Below are positions 1 through 11,193 of a stretch of DNA of 64,000 nt, in pieces. The notes beneath the pieces are model-generated. The model searched no databases, had not been told where the DNA came from, and saw only the letters and a list, made by a program, of their open reading frames with translations. Position numbers and translations under genes: made by a program. The DNA lies in the NCBI GenBank assembly GCA_037043455.1, contig JAWPHD010005102.1:62001-126000 (forward strand), given 5' to 3'. The DNA comes from Cyrtodaria siliqua (Eukaryota > Mollusca > Bivalvia > Adapedonta > Hiatellidae). How positions within the stretch are numbered: position 1 is the first letter of the stretch; every line of letters starts with the position of its first letter.

Positions 1-784
1 TACATACCAACTATAAAGACATACATGTACAATTTCTATACAAATACATACCAATTAGATATAAATACCAATTATATACAATCAAATATCTGATCCTTTT
101 ATATATATAATACAAACCAACCTTTTTTTGATAACTTTCTAGTAGACATCTGCTGAAGAAATGGACATGATAATGAATGATGTTCCCTACATATCATGAA
201 CTATGTCAGTGTTCCAAGATTATGCGCCATCAGGCACACCTTCCAGATTACACATATTAAAATACTAAACAGCCATTCATAGACATAATCACAATGTTGC
301 ATGTTGGCCTCAAAATCAAAAATGAAATGAAAACCTAATACTGTCTGTGTGTTATCTAATTTGATTGTAGATATCACATACCATTTAGCATAACAGGTAA
401 AACTCACTTAATTTGTTGTAATCAAGGGCTATACCTCTGAAACAAATGGGGCTATTATGCCCAGTCGCAAACACATCATGGGTATGGGGTGAAGATCAGA
501 TACATTTATTTAAGCATACCTGTCAAGTCTCACGCAGTGGGCGTGAGACACACACATTTTTGTGTCAAATCACTCTCATACGCATACATTCTACGTTCTC
601 ACACGTTCTATAAAATTGACCATGTTTTTTGTCTGCAATTTTTCAAAATAAAAAAAGTCCATAACTTTTAGAATAGTTCCGTATCTCTTCCATATATTGT
701 GTGACTTAAATGAATTCAGTTATAATGTATGATCTTACGATCAATATAACGAGTATTCATAAAATTCAACAATAGACCGTCTTG
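1..784. other. AT-rich stretch without recognisable gene
   Basis: No coding pattern, tRNA or repeat array is visible. The only open frames are short (about 60-70 codons) and show no recognisable motif. It borders the C-rich minisatellite on its right. Confidence 0.6.
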
Positions 785-792
785 ATCTTCAT

Positions 793-2087
793 TGCACAAA
801 CCCCATAACCAAGGGGCAATAATCCCCCATTTGGTCCCATCTCACTCTCCCCCTAACCAAGGGGCAATAACTCCCCATTTGGCCCCATCTCACTCTCCCC
901 CTAACAAAGGGACAATAACCCCCATTTGGTCCCATCTCACTCTCCCACTAACCAAGGGGCAATAACCCCCCCTCCCCCCATTTGGTTCCATCTCACTCTC
1001 CCACTAACCAAGGGGCAATAACCCCCCATTTGGTCCCATCTCACTCTCCCCCTAACCAAGGGGCAATAACCCCCTATTTGGCCCCATCTCACTCTCCCTC
1101 TAACCAAGGGGCAATAACCCCCCATTTGGCTCCCATCTTACTCTCCCCCTAACCAAGGGGCAATAACCCCCATTTGGTCCCATCTCACTCTCCCACTAAC
1201 CAAAGGGCAATAACCCCCATTTGGTCCCATCTCACTCTCCCCCTAACCGAGGGGCAATAACCCCACATTTGGCCCCATCTCACTCTCCCACTAACCAAGG
1301 GGCAATAGCCCCCATTTGGTCCCATCTCACTCTCCCACTAACCAAGGGGTAATAACCCCCCATTTGGTCCCATCTCACTCTCCCCCTAACCAAGGGACAA
1401 TAACCTCCCCCCCACCCCATTTGGTCCCATCTCACTCTCCCCCTAACCAAGGGGCAATAACCCCCCATTTGGTCCCATCTCACACTCCCCCTAACCAAGG
1501 GGCAATACCCCCCCCATCTCACTCTCCCCCTAACGAAGGGGCAATAACCCCCCCCACCCCACCATTTGGTCCCATCTCACACTCCCCCTAACCAAGGGGC
1601 AACCCCCCCCCCCCCCCATTTGGTCCCATCTCACTCTCCCCCAAACCAAGGGGCAATAACCCCCCATTTGGTCCCATCTCACTCTCCCACTAACCAAGAG
1701 GCAATAACCCCTCATTTGGTCCCATCTCACTCTCTCCCTAACCAAGGGGCAATAACACCCCATTTGGTCCCCTCTCACTCTCCCCCTAACCAAGGGGCAA
1801 TAACCCCCCATTTGGCCCCATCTCATTCTCCCCCTAACCAAGGGGCAATAACCCAACATTTGGTACCATCTCACTCTCCCCCTAACCAAGGGGCAATAAC
1901 CCCCCATTTGGCCTCATCTCACTCTCCCCCTAACCAAGGGGCAATAACCCCACATTTGGTCCCATCTCACTCTCCCCCTAACCAAGGGACAATAACACCC
2001 CATTGGCCCCCATCTCACTCTCCCCCTAACCAAGGGGCAATAACCCCCATTTGGCCCCATCTCACTCTCCCCCTAACCAAGGGGCAA

Positions 2088-2125
<38 letters not shown>

Positions 2126-2722
2126 ATTTGGTCCCATCTCACTCTCTCCCTAAGCAAGGGGCAATAACCGCCCCATTTGGTCCCATCTCACTCTCCCACT
2201 AACCAAGGGACAATAACCCCCCATTTGGGCCCATCTCACTCTCCCCCTAACCAAGGGACAATAACCCCCCATTTGGTCCCATCTCACTCTCTCCCTAACC
2301 AAGGGACATTAACCCCCCATTTGGTCCCATCTCACTCTCCCACTAACCAAGGTTCAATAACCCCCCATTTGGGCCCATCTCACTCTCCCCCTAACCAAGG
2401 GACAATAACCCCCCATTTGGTCCCATCTCACTCTCTCCCTAACCAAGGGACATTAACCCCCCATTTGGTCCCATCTCACTCTCCCACTAACCAAGGGACA
2501 ATAACCCCCCATTTGGTCCCATCTCCCTCTCTCACCAACCAAGGGGCAATAACCCCCATTTGGTCCCACCTCACTCTCCCACTAACCAATGGACAATAAC
2601 CCCCATTTGGTCCCATCTCACTCTCCCCCTAACCAAGAGGCAATAACCCCCCATTTGTTCCCATCTCACTCTCTCCCTAACCAAGGGGCAATAACCCCCA
2701 TTTGGTCCCATCTCACTCTTGA
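793..2722. repeat. 48-bp C-rich minisatellite, about 40 copies
   Basis: The unit reads roughly CCCATCTCACTCTCCCCCTA, then ACCAAGGGGCAATAACC, then CCCCATTTGGT. The period is 46-57 bp, most often 48, and the length varies mainly in the C-run after CAATAA. Because 48 is a multiple of three and the unit lacks stops in several frames, reading frames up to 174 codons appear on both strands. They encode only the 16-residue repeat and have no independent start, so I do not call a protein. One strand is strongly C-rich. Confidence 0.95.
2091..2125. repeat. 35-base cytosine homopolymer
   Basis: An uninterrupted run of C sits inside the 48-bp minisatellite, at the point where other units carry 5-7 C. 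It is either a local expansion or an assembly or polymerase artefact. Confidence 0.9.
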
Positions 2723-3018
2723 CTTCCAATGGACATTGAATGCAATGTTTAAGTTATTGAGTAGAAATATTTCATCAGAAACTGCTGCACCAAAGGCATT
2801 CATGTGATGTAATGATTGATTGATTGATCAGAAAATCATATGTATATGAACTAAATGATTATTTTACTTAATCAAGTTTAATTCTCAGTAAAGCATTACC
2901 AACAAATATGTTCTTATTTAAAGAAATATGAGGTTTCATTGTGCTTAATACCAATTTTGCGATATTCAAATTCATTACAGTTTGATCACTGATTTGAATA
3001 TATGTGATAATACTGATT

Positions 3019-3140
3019 TGAATAGGTGATAACACCATGTGTGAATAGGTGATAACACCATGTGTGAATAGTTGATAACACCATGTTGATAACACCATGT
3101 GTGAATAGGTGATAACACCATGTGTGAATAGGTGATATTA
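3019..3140. repeat. 23-bp tandem repeat
   Basis: The unit GGTGATAACACCATGTGTGA plus ATA is repeated about five times, one copy shortened. Isolated derivatives (GAATAGGTGATATCA) continue to about 3360. Each unit contains the inverted pair GGTGATAACACC. Confidence 0.85.
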
Positions 3141-3298
3141 CTTATTCGACTAAGTGATATCATTCATTGGCTTTGAATTCTGTTCATGTAGGAGATTATC
3201 GCTGATTTGAATAGGTGATATCAATCTTTTGTTTCTGGGTCAAAAGAAATACAGGCTGAAGTCAATAGGTGATATTAAAGGCTCAAATTTGTCATATA

Positions 3299-3482
3299 TC
3301 ACACATTCAAAATTAATGCTTGATAGAAAGTATATTAATGAATAGGTGATATCAGGTGATTATCACATATTCAAACACATCAATACCACAGATTCAGACC
3401 ACGTGGTATTATGAATTGGAAAATTCCATAATCGAATATCTGAATACTTAATATAATGCAGGCATTAATTTTGAATGTGTGA
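3299..3482. repeat. 184-bp interval bounded by perfect 21-bp inverted repeats
   Basis: TCACACATTCAAAATTAATG(C) at 3299-3319 is matched exactly in reverse complement at 3462-3482. The interior is AT-rich, has no reading frame, and carries a second smaller inverted pair. The size and structure fit a MITE or foldback element, but no target duplication is clear. Confidence 0.6.
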
Positions 3483-3764
3483 TCACTGAGGCACTCATGA
3501 TTGCCTCAGTGTTTTTTGGTGATGACCATTATGTAAGGTATGGTACGGTACAGTACGTTAAGGAGCAATCTTTGCTTACACCCAACTTTTCAGTGCCAGT
3601 ATTAGCCACTTTTAGCAGAGTATAGTTAAATATTTCTATAACAGTAATTTCATGTTGGTGTACTGTAGGGCTGGGGGTTTGCCTCCATGTCCTGGCTATG
3701 GCTCTGTATTGTATCACTTATTCCAAAAATAGGTGATATATAAAAAAAAAGGTAATAAAAGCAA

Positions 3765-3987
3765 AACGGTGCCTCTCATAGAGAAACACGCTGATACAGG
3801 TGCCTCTGATAGAGAAACACACTGATACAGGTGCCTCTGATAGAGAAACACACTGATACAGCTGCCTCTGATAGAGAAACACACTGATACAGCTGCCTCT
3901 GATAGAGAAACACACTGATACAGCTGCCTCTGATAGAGAAACCCACTGATACAGCTGCCTCTGATAGAGAAACACACTGATACAGAT
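3765..3987. repeat. 31-bp minisatellite, about 7 copies
   Basis: The unit is CTGATACAGCTGCCTCTGAT plus AGAGAAACACA, period exactly 31 bp. The unit is stop-free on the minus strand, so overlapping frames of about 85 codons arise there. These are repeat artefacts. Confidence 0.93.
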
Positions 3988-4039
3988 ATCTGGATTAACT
4001 ATCTGGATTAACTATCTGGATTAACTATCTGGATTAACT
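3988..4039. repeat. 13-bp tandem repeat, 4 perfect copies
   Basis: ATCTGGATTAACT is repeated four times without change, immediately after the 31-bp array. Confidence 0.95.
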
Positions 4040-4182
4040 TAAATTCACTAAAACAGCATGAACACTTGATTTAGTTCAAAAAAATACTGGGTAAATATAT
4101 ACATCTATAGTCATATTGCGTGTGTTTTGTTCTTTATATTATTTTTTACATTTTATAAGAGTGCACCTTTGGCATTTTGCAG

Positions 4183-5972
4183 TGCCCGGGCACTACACCC
4201 CTCGGGCACTACATCCCCTGGCACTACACCCCTCGGGCACTACATCCCCTGGCACTATGCCCCTTGGGCACTACATCCCCTGGCACTATGCCCCTCGGGC
4301 ACTACATCCCCTGGCACTATGCCCCTCGGGCACTACATCCCCTGGCACTATGCCCCTCGGGCACTACATCCCCTGGCACTATGCCCCTCGGGCACTACAT
4401 CCCCTGGCACTACGCCCCTCGGGCACTACATCCCCTGACACTATGACCCTCGGGCACTACATCCCCTGGCACTATGCCCCTCGGGCACTACATCCCCTGA
4501 CACTACGCCCCTCGGGCACTACATCCCCTGGCACTACGCCCCTCGGGCACTACATCCCCTGGCACTACGACCCTCGGGCACTACATCCCCTGGCACTACG
4601 CCCCTCGGGCACTACATCCCCTGGCACTACGCCCCTCGGGCACTACATCCACTGGCACTACGCCCCTCGGGCACTACATCCCCTGGCACTACGCCCCTCG
4701 GGCACTACATCCCCTGGCACTACGCCCCTCGGGCACTACATCCCCTGGCACTACGCCCCTCGGGCACTGCATCCCCTGGCACTACGCCCCTCGGGCACTA
4801 CATCCCCTGGCACTACGCCCCTCGGGCACTGCATCCCCTGGCACTACGCCCCTCGGGCACTGCATCCCCTGGCACTACGCCCCTCGGGCACTGCATCCCC
4901 TGGCACTACGCCCCTCGGGCACTGCATCCCCTGGCACTACGCCCCTCGGGCACTGCATCCCCTGGCACTATGCCCCTCGGGCACTGCATCCCCTGGCACT
5001 ATGCCCCTCGGGCACTGCATCCCCTGGCACTATGCCCCTCGGGCACTACATCCCCTGGCACTATGCCCCTCGGGCACTACATCCCCTGGCACTATGACCC
5101 TCGGGCACTACATCCCCTGGCACTACGCCCCTCGGGCACTACATCCCCTGACACTACGCCCCTCGGGCACTACATCCCCTGGCACTACGCCCCTCGGGCA
5201 CTACATCCCCTGGCACTACGCCCCTCGGGCACTACATCCCCTGGCACTACGCCCCTCGGGCACAACATCCCCTGGCACTACGCCCCTCGGGCACTACATC
5301 CCCTGGCACTACGCCCCTCGGGCACTACATCCCCTGGCACTATGCCCCTCGGGCACTACATCCCCTGGCACTACGCCCCTCGGGCACTACATCCCCTGGC
5401 ACTACGCCCCTCGGGCACTACATCCCCTGGCACTACGCCCCTCGGGCACTGCATCCCCTGGCACTACGCCCCTCGGGCACTGCATCCCCTGGCACTACGC
5501 CCCTCGGGCACTGCATCCCCTGGCACTACGCCCCTCGGGCACTGCATCCCCTGGCACTATGCCCCTCGGGCACTGCATCCCCTGGCACTATGCCCCTCGG
5601 GCACTACATCCCCTGGCACTATGCCCCTCGGGCACTGCATCCCCTGGCACTATGCCCCTCGGGCACTGCATCCCCTGGCACTACGCCCCTCGGGCACTAC
5701 ATCCCCTGGCACTATGCCCCTCGGGCACTGCATCGGGCACTACATCCTCTGGCACTATGCCCCTCGGGCACTACTACCCCTGGAACTATGCCCCTTGGGC
5801 ACTGCATCCCCTAGCATTATGCCCCTCAGGCACTACATCCCCCTCGGGCACTACATCCCCCTCGGGCACTACATACCCTGGCACTATGCCCCTCAGGCAC
5901 TACATCCCCCTCAGGCACTACATCCCCCTCGGGCACTACATACCCTGGCACTATGCCCCTCAGGCACTACAC
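4183..5972. repeat. 31-bp minisatellite, about 57 copies
   Basis: The unit GGGCACTACATCCCCTGGCA plus CTACGCCCCTC is almost invariant. Differences are mainly CTAC/CTGC/CTAT substitutions that occur in blocks, which points to homogenisation by segmental copying. The unit is internally two related halves, each starting GGCACTA. It has no stop in any plus-strand frame, and 31 is not a multiple of three, so one 660-codon frame passes through all three phases with a 31-residue period. It is not a credible protein. The right end (5830-5970) decays into shorter units. Confidence 0.95.
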
Positions 5973-6099
5973 CCCTTTAAGCAGTATCATACTGAATGTT
6001 TGTATGTGTGTGAAAAGCTAATCCAAACCTTTTTAACTTATCTACATCTATCTCTGAAGATGACTCAAGTCATCTGCTCAATTTACTTGAAAACATAAT

Positions 6100-6820
6100 T
6101 TTCCGCAATTCCTCTTAGCTTTCAGAAAAGATTGAGTACCATTCAGGAAATTGGACTGTCACAAGGAACTCATGGACTGGTTTAGCGGGTATTCAATTTC
6201 TCTGCACAAAGACAGCTAAATGCCAATGGGATTTGTTCAATTTTTGGGGGCAAAAGCAAAGATGGTAAAAGTTTGAAGCAACTATAACGCAATACATTAA
6301 AGGGGCTTGTCTTTAGAAATGAACTAGAAAACCAATAAAATAGACCTAAAATATGTTTTGAGAACATTTTTATTCATGAAAAATACATTTTTATCTCCAT
6401 CGCCCGACATCAAAATGTATTTTTGTTATATTGAGTAGAATTCACGTATGTATAGGGTTTAAAGTTCCTAAAAACAATCTTTCAGTCATATAAGGACGGT
6501 GTCGAGCTTATTTCTCATCTTTATAATGCTGCCACACTGGAATACCATGCCACAGACACATGATACCACACCTGGTCACACCATACTGACTCGAGGCCGA
6601 CCAGTCCTAGCACTATCCTTTATAATTATGCAGAACGTCCAACTAGGTAGCTACTGATAATCGTTATTTGAATTCTTTCGTAGGATTAATCCCCTAATAA
6701 TAGCACCTCACCTAATTTTATATCTAAAAGTGACATGTTTTCCTTTCTTATAGACTTAATTGTTACCACGGTTATGGTTGTTATTTATTTTCCCTAATGA
6801 TAATATACATTGAACAAAAA
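6100..6820. other. No feature recognised
   Basis: Ordinary AT-rich sequence. I see no coding motif, repeat array or inverted ends. Confidence 0.5.
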
Positions 6821-6821
6821 A

Positions 6822-7560
6822 CAAGAGGTCCAAATGGCCCTGAGTCACTCACCTGAGAATTTTTGCAAAGAGTAGTGCAATTGATTATTAGATTGAAAAC
6901 TTTGTATGATATAAGGTTAAAAAAACACGAAAAGAGGCACAGCCATTTTTGACCCTGGGAACTTTATTTGTATAACTGTTGTAGTGAAGTGTTTGGCGAT
7001 CATTTATAAATAAAAACTGTCAACATCTGTTCAACGGTAAAATCTTGAGAAGATTTTTTAAGGTTTTGACCATATATGGTAATGGCGGCCATCTTTGGTT
7101 TTGCACTGCCGTAATTTGTATAATTTTGCAAAACACTGACATCAGTATCATCCATGTGAAATTTGGTCAAAATTGGCCTAGCAGTTTCTGAGGAGATGTT
7201 GTTGGCCCTCCAACCCAACTCCGCCTCAATGTCGGTCATCTTGGATGTAGCGATGTGAGGAAGCTATCCAGCTGGCTTGCGGAACGTCGGTGGTTCTACC
7301 CAGGTGCCCGCCCGTGCACGAAAATTGCCCGGAGGGGCACCTGGGGTCTTCCTCCACCAGTGGAAGCTGGAAAGTCGCCATATGACCTTAGCTGTTCAAT
7401 TACAATTGGATGTAGCGTTGCACTAATTTTAAAAAATCTGAAAATCACTGACCTATTTAAGGATCATCCATGTGAAGTTAGGTCCTGACCAAGCAGTTTT
7501 GGAGAATATGATTTTTTTTAAAGATTTTTCAATATTATTCTATGTAAAACTGTGACCCCG
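6822..7560 (+). mobile_element. Dispersed element family A, copy 1 (non-autonomous)
   Basis: It begins ACAAGAGGTCCAAATGGCCC and is followed by CACTCACCTGAG. The body contains 'ACTTTATTTGTATAACT', 'CTTGAGAAGATTTTTTAAGG' and a 'GGCGGCCATCTTTGG' segment. The same words recur near 16030-16600, 24540-25035, 35659-36130 and 60734-62041. There is no reading frame of note. A SINE fragment is inserted at 7253-7405. Only the 60.7-kb copy shows both ends clearly. Confidence 0.7.
7253..7405 (+). mobile_element. 5'-truncated tRNA-derived SINE (family 1)
   Basis: It matches the 3' two-thirds of the SINEs at 20580 and 22082, from GTGAGGAAGCTATCCAGCTG to CATATGACCTTAGCTGTT, and lacks the tRNA-like head. It is flanked by a perfect 12-bp target duplication, TTGGATGTAGCG, at 7241-7252 and 7406-7417. 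It therefore inserted as a truncated copy into family A element 1. Confidence 0.88.
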
Positions 7561-7722
7561 GGCGGGGCAAGATTGAACAAATTTGTAGAGGACCATAAGC
7601 TTATGCTACATACAGTATATGAGAAATCTACATCTTGTGCTTTTAGAGAAGATTTTTTAAATTCCCTATATGTTTTGTAGTCTAGGAGTTGGCGATCATT
7701 TATAAATAAACAACAGTTGCAT

Positions 7723-7803
7723 GCAACATGATGTCTCGCCTAAAATGACAAGTCCACAATACATGTTTCAAGCAATCTTCATCTTGACAAAATCGAGGGT
7801 TTA
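7723..7803. repeat. Short dispersed repeat, inverted relative to 13350-13428
   Basis: About 80 bp around TCTCGCCTAAAA, ACATGTTTCAAGCAATCTTC and AAAATCGAGGGT match the reverse complement of 13350-13428 inside the TIR element at 12776. It is probably an internal fragment of that element. Confidence 0.6.
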
Positions 7804-8056
7804 TAGTAACTGTAAAGTCAAACACTGTTGTCAGCATTCAGTAGGTTAGCATTCATAGTTTTCCTTAACACATCGTCATTTACCACAATATATATATATT
7901 TTTATTAGTGATACAGGCCACCGGCCAAAACACAAAAAAACATGTATACAATATATTTATCATAAATTTACATGTGGTTTGGTTGTTATGCATAAATGTA
8001 CAATTAACTAACAATACTATCAATACAATACTATTACTAATATATAACAGTACATA

Positions 8057-9712
8057 CTAATCATGAATGAATTCACTTCGTTTAACGAAAGCATAGTAAA
8101 GAAATATAGCTTTATGTTTTATAACACTTTCATTTTTACATGCCATGACAATATTAAACTTGTGTTTGTTAGGAAACTCATAGTACTTTTTAGGACTATA
8201 TAACGATCTTAAATCATGATAGAATCGGCATATCAGTAGAAAGTGATATTCGTCGTCTATAACATTATTACAATGAAAACACAAACGTCTCTCTCTAGGC
8301 ATACCTACATGCCGTCCTCTCTCTATGAGTAGAGAGTGAGAGGATGTTCTAAAAGATACCATAGCTATTCTAAATTTCTTAATATTTAACACATTTAAAT
8401 AATTTTCTACAACAAGTTCAGATTTAAAATACCTATACAAATGCAGCAAATTACCCTCTACTTGTTCGCTCCACTTCTGTATATATTGGTCTCTGAGCCT
8501 TGACTCATACTGCTTTATAAAAACATTTTCATTGACAACACTCTGCCGTTCCCATATATATCCAAAGCCATTATAATACAAATTGTGCTTTAGTTTTGTT
8601 ACCCAATTTTCATATCCATGACTATCTAAAAGAATCAACATTTCATAGCATTTTTTAACATATCTTGTGCAAGGCATTTCTATAATTTTAAACCAATACT
8701 TTATACATCTTTTGTTGGCTGCTATATACATAGGGTATCTACAACAATCACCCATTACTGCTGCATTGCATGCATTTATAGATGCATTCATGAAATGTTT
8801 ACAAGCATACATATGAACCCTTTCAATACATTCCATTTGATCAAATCCCCACAGTTCTGATCCGTAAAGAAATACCGGACTAACTTTTGAGTCAAATAGT
8901 TTAAAATATATACTGTAAGGTATCGGGGTTAGCTCACTTAATGAAGCTAGCATAGCGACTAATACACGTTTTGCCTTTATTGCCAGTGCGTTCACCATCT
9001 GGTACATAGATAATCGACATGTAAAGAACAAACCAACATAATTATAACCACTTACAGCTTCTATCTGTTTTCCATCATAAAATCACTTCTCTGCTCTTGC
9101 TAAATGTCAACCATTTTTAAAAACAACAATTTTAGTTTTATCAGTATTCACTTTCAGCTTCCATGTATTACAATACTGATATAGTAAGTCAAGTTTCTTT
9201 TGTAGACCATTTACAGTATCTGCTATCAATGCCACATCATCAGCAAACAATAGTAATAATATTTCTACAACATCAGGTGTTAACTGCACTCCATGTAACC
9301 CGCTATTACACATTTCTTCACTCAATTCATTAATAAATAATGAAAATAAAATTGGACTGAGAACACAGCCCTGTCGTAAACCTCTTGGACAATCAAAATA
9401 CTCAGTACATTTTTCATTGGCTTTCACACACACTTGAACGTTTTTATATATGCTTTGTATTGATTGCAACAGTTTTCCTTTAATTCCACCTTTTCTAAGG
9501 ATTGTAAACAATTTACTTCTATTTACCCAATCAAAAGCTTTCATAAAATCTACAAATGCCACAAATAGCTTTTTACCCTTTTTACATAGATATTTAGAAA
9601 TGATTGCTTGAAGTATAAATGCATTGTCAATTGTACAATATCCGGGGCGAAAACCAGCTTGTGATTCAGTTATTTTATCAAACACATTTGCATAAAACGT
9701 AACACGTCCCAT
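8057..9712 (-). pseudogene. LINE reverse transcriptase core and C-terminal domain, two in-frame stops
   Basis: From 9712 the frame encodes fingers and palm with 'ESQAGFRPGY', 'FVDFMKAFD', 'RQGCVLSPILFSLFINEL' and the catalytic 'LLFADDVALIAD'. TGA codons at 9109-9107 and 9085-9083 interrupt the frame without shifting it. Both stand where a Trp codon would need only a TGG to TGA change. The same frame then runs to 8057 through 'GYNYVGLFF', 'SELWGF' and a Cys-x2-Cys-x8-His-x4-Cys knuckle ('CFHCNN...EYHFLLIC'). This layout is typical of apurinic-endonuclease-type LINEs such as the CR1/Jockey assemblage; the exact clade is not decided. It encoded target-primed reverse transcription. Confidence 0.88.
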
Positions 9713-11188
9713 GTCAAAGTGAAAGGCAGTTCCTAAGCAGTTTTTTAACCTTAACAGTTGATAGATTTAAGCAGTTCTTTAGCAGTTCTTTAGCAGTTCA
9801 CTAGCCTTCTGAAGCTTCCTTAACATTAACAGTTCTTTAGCAGTTTTATAGCAGTTTCTTAGCAGTTCTTAAGCAGTTCTTTAGCAGTTTCTAAGCAGTT
9901 ATTTTGCTGAATTATGTTAATGTACTGCTTATATTTAATGAATATGCATTAGAACTGCTAGAGAACTGCTATGCAAGCTCTATATTAGGTCATGACACAC
10001 CCAACAGCAGAAAGAAAACTGCTTAAGTTGTATGAATATTCATTCGAACTGCTAAATAACTGCTAGAGAACTGCTAACCAAGCTCCATGTAAGGTCAATG
10101 ACACACCCACGAGAAAACTGCTTAAATAAAAGAGTTCACGTACAATTATTCTTTGGACTTCTAATAGACTGCAGGCAAGTTAAGTAAAAAATGCCAAAAG
10201 GAACAGATCTACCAGACCCAATTTGTTTACTGACATATTAAAGACAAAATATGTTGAACAAACTGTATAGAACATAACAATTAAGTAAAACGTTTATTAT
10301 GTACATTAACAGATTTCGACAGCATAATAATTAAGACAATTAAGTTTCGAGACAGAATACTAATATAAATACATGAGAACTGTTTATACACATATAATCC
10401 TTCAGAATATTCAAAAACCACTTGCTTGTAATTCAACCATTATATAAAGCAATTAACTCACAAAAACATACTTTATCGTATATAATGATTTATCTCTATA
10501 TCTGAACAAAACTAAATTATTCTAAGTAGCTGATACATGCAACTGCCAGATAATAATAAACAAAATATCAACTACATTTCAGTACTAGTTTCATACAATT
10601 AACTTACATTTACTGTTTGATACGTTTTCATATATTGCATATAGGTTTCGCGAAAACAGGTGACAATACAGATTTCTTTGCAAATTACTCTTTCTGCTGA
10701 CTACGTATAGAATTGTTCTCATCCAAATACAAGTATTAAATGCACAATACGTTTTCGTGCAATAAGGCATTTAAGTATAATCGCAAAAGCACTTTTTAAT
10801 CATTAAATATTTAGGAGCCATTTTCCCACCAATATTTTGAAAAAAGGAAGACGGTGTCTGTGGTTTTTGCACTCTGGTCAGAATCACATTGGTGTCAATA
10901 GATAAATAATAACTTTTTCGTTCATGGTCATGCAGGATAAAACTGCTAGAGAACTTGTAAGGAACTGCTTAGAAACTGCTTAGTTGCATGGATGTATGAG
11001 AACTGCCAAGGAAGAAATATGGCAGTTTTTCTAGCAGTTTCTTAACAGTTTCTGCAACTTATTAGCAGTTTTTGAAAACTGCTAAGACCAGGACTGTTAA
11101 GGACTGCTAAGAAACTGCCAAATAATGAAGAAACTGCTAAGGAACTGCTACAAAACTGCTTAAATAGGCAGTTCACTTTGACTTGGGG
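9708..11188. mobile_element. TIR element with AGCAGTT subterminal cloud, inserted in LINE RT
   Basis: The left end is CCCATGTCAAAGTGAA; the reverse complement of the right end is CCCCAAGTCAAAGTGAA. Flanking 5-mers CACGT (9703-9707) and TATGT (11189-11193) differ only by transitions. Deleting the insert plus one 5-mer restores the RT frame at the canonical junction between the N-terminal and core blocks. About 25 copies of AGCAGTT or AACTGCT sit near the ends: ten forward at 9735-9905, seven reversed at 9945-10125, and nine mostly reversed at 10935-11165. A direct repeat of about 90 bp lies at 9938-10026 and 10031-10123. The AT-rich centre has no transposase frame, so the copy is non-autonomous. 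Confidence 0.85.
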
Positions 11189-11193
11189 TATGT

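Noticed and set aside
1316..2599. Proline- and histidine-rich repeat frames
   Set aside because: They follow from the 48-bp C-rich array; frame breaks occur wherever the C run changes length.
793..3140. CRISPR-like arrays
   Set aside because: The repeats are directly tandem without unique spacers, and the genome is eukaryotic.
4116..6098. 660-codon open frame on the plus strand
   Set aside because: It is created by a stop-free 31-bp repeat; all three frames are open, and the flanks add only random codons.
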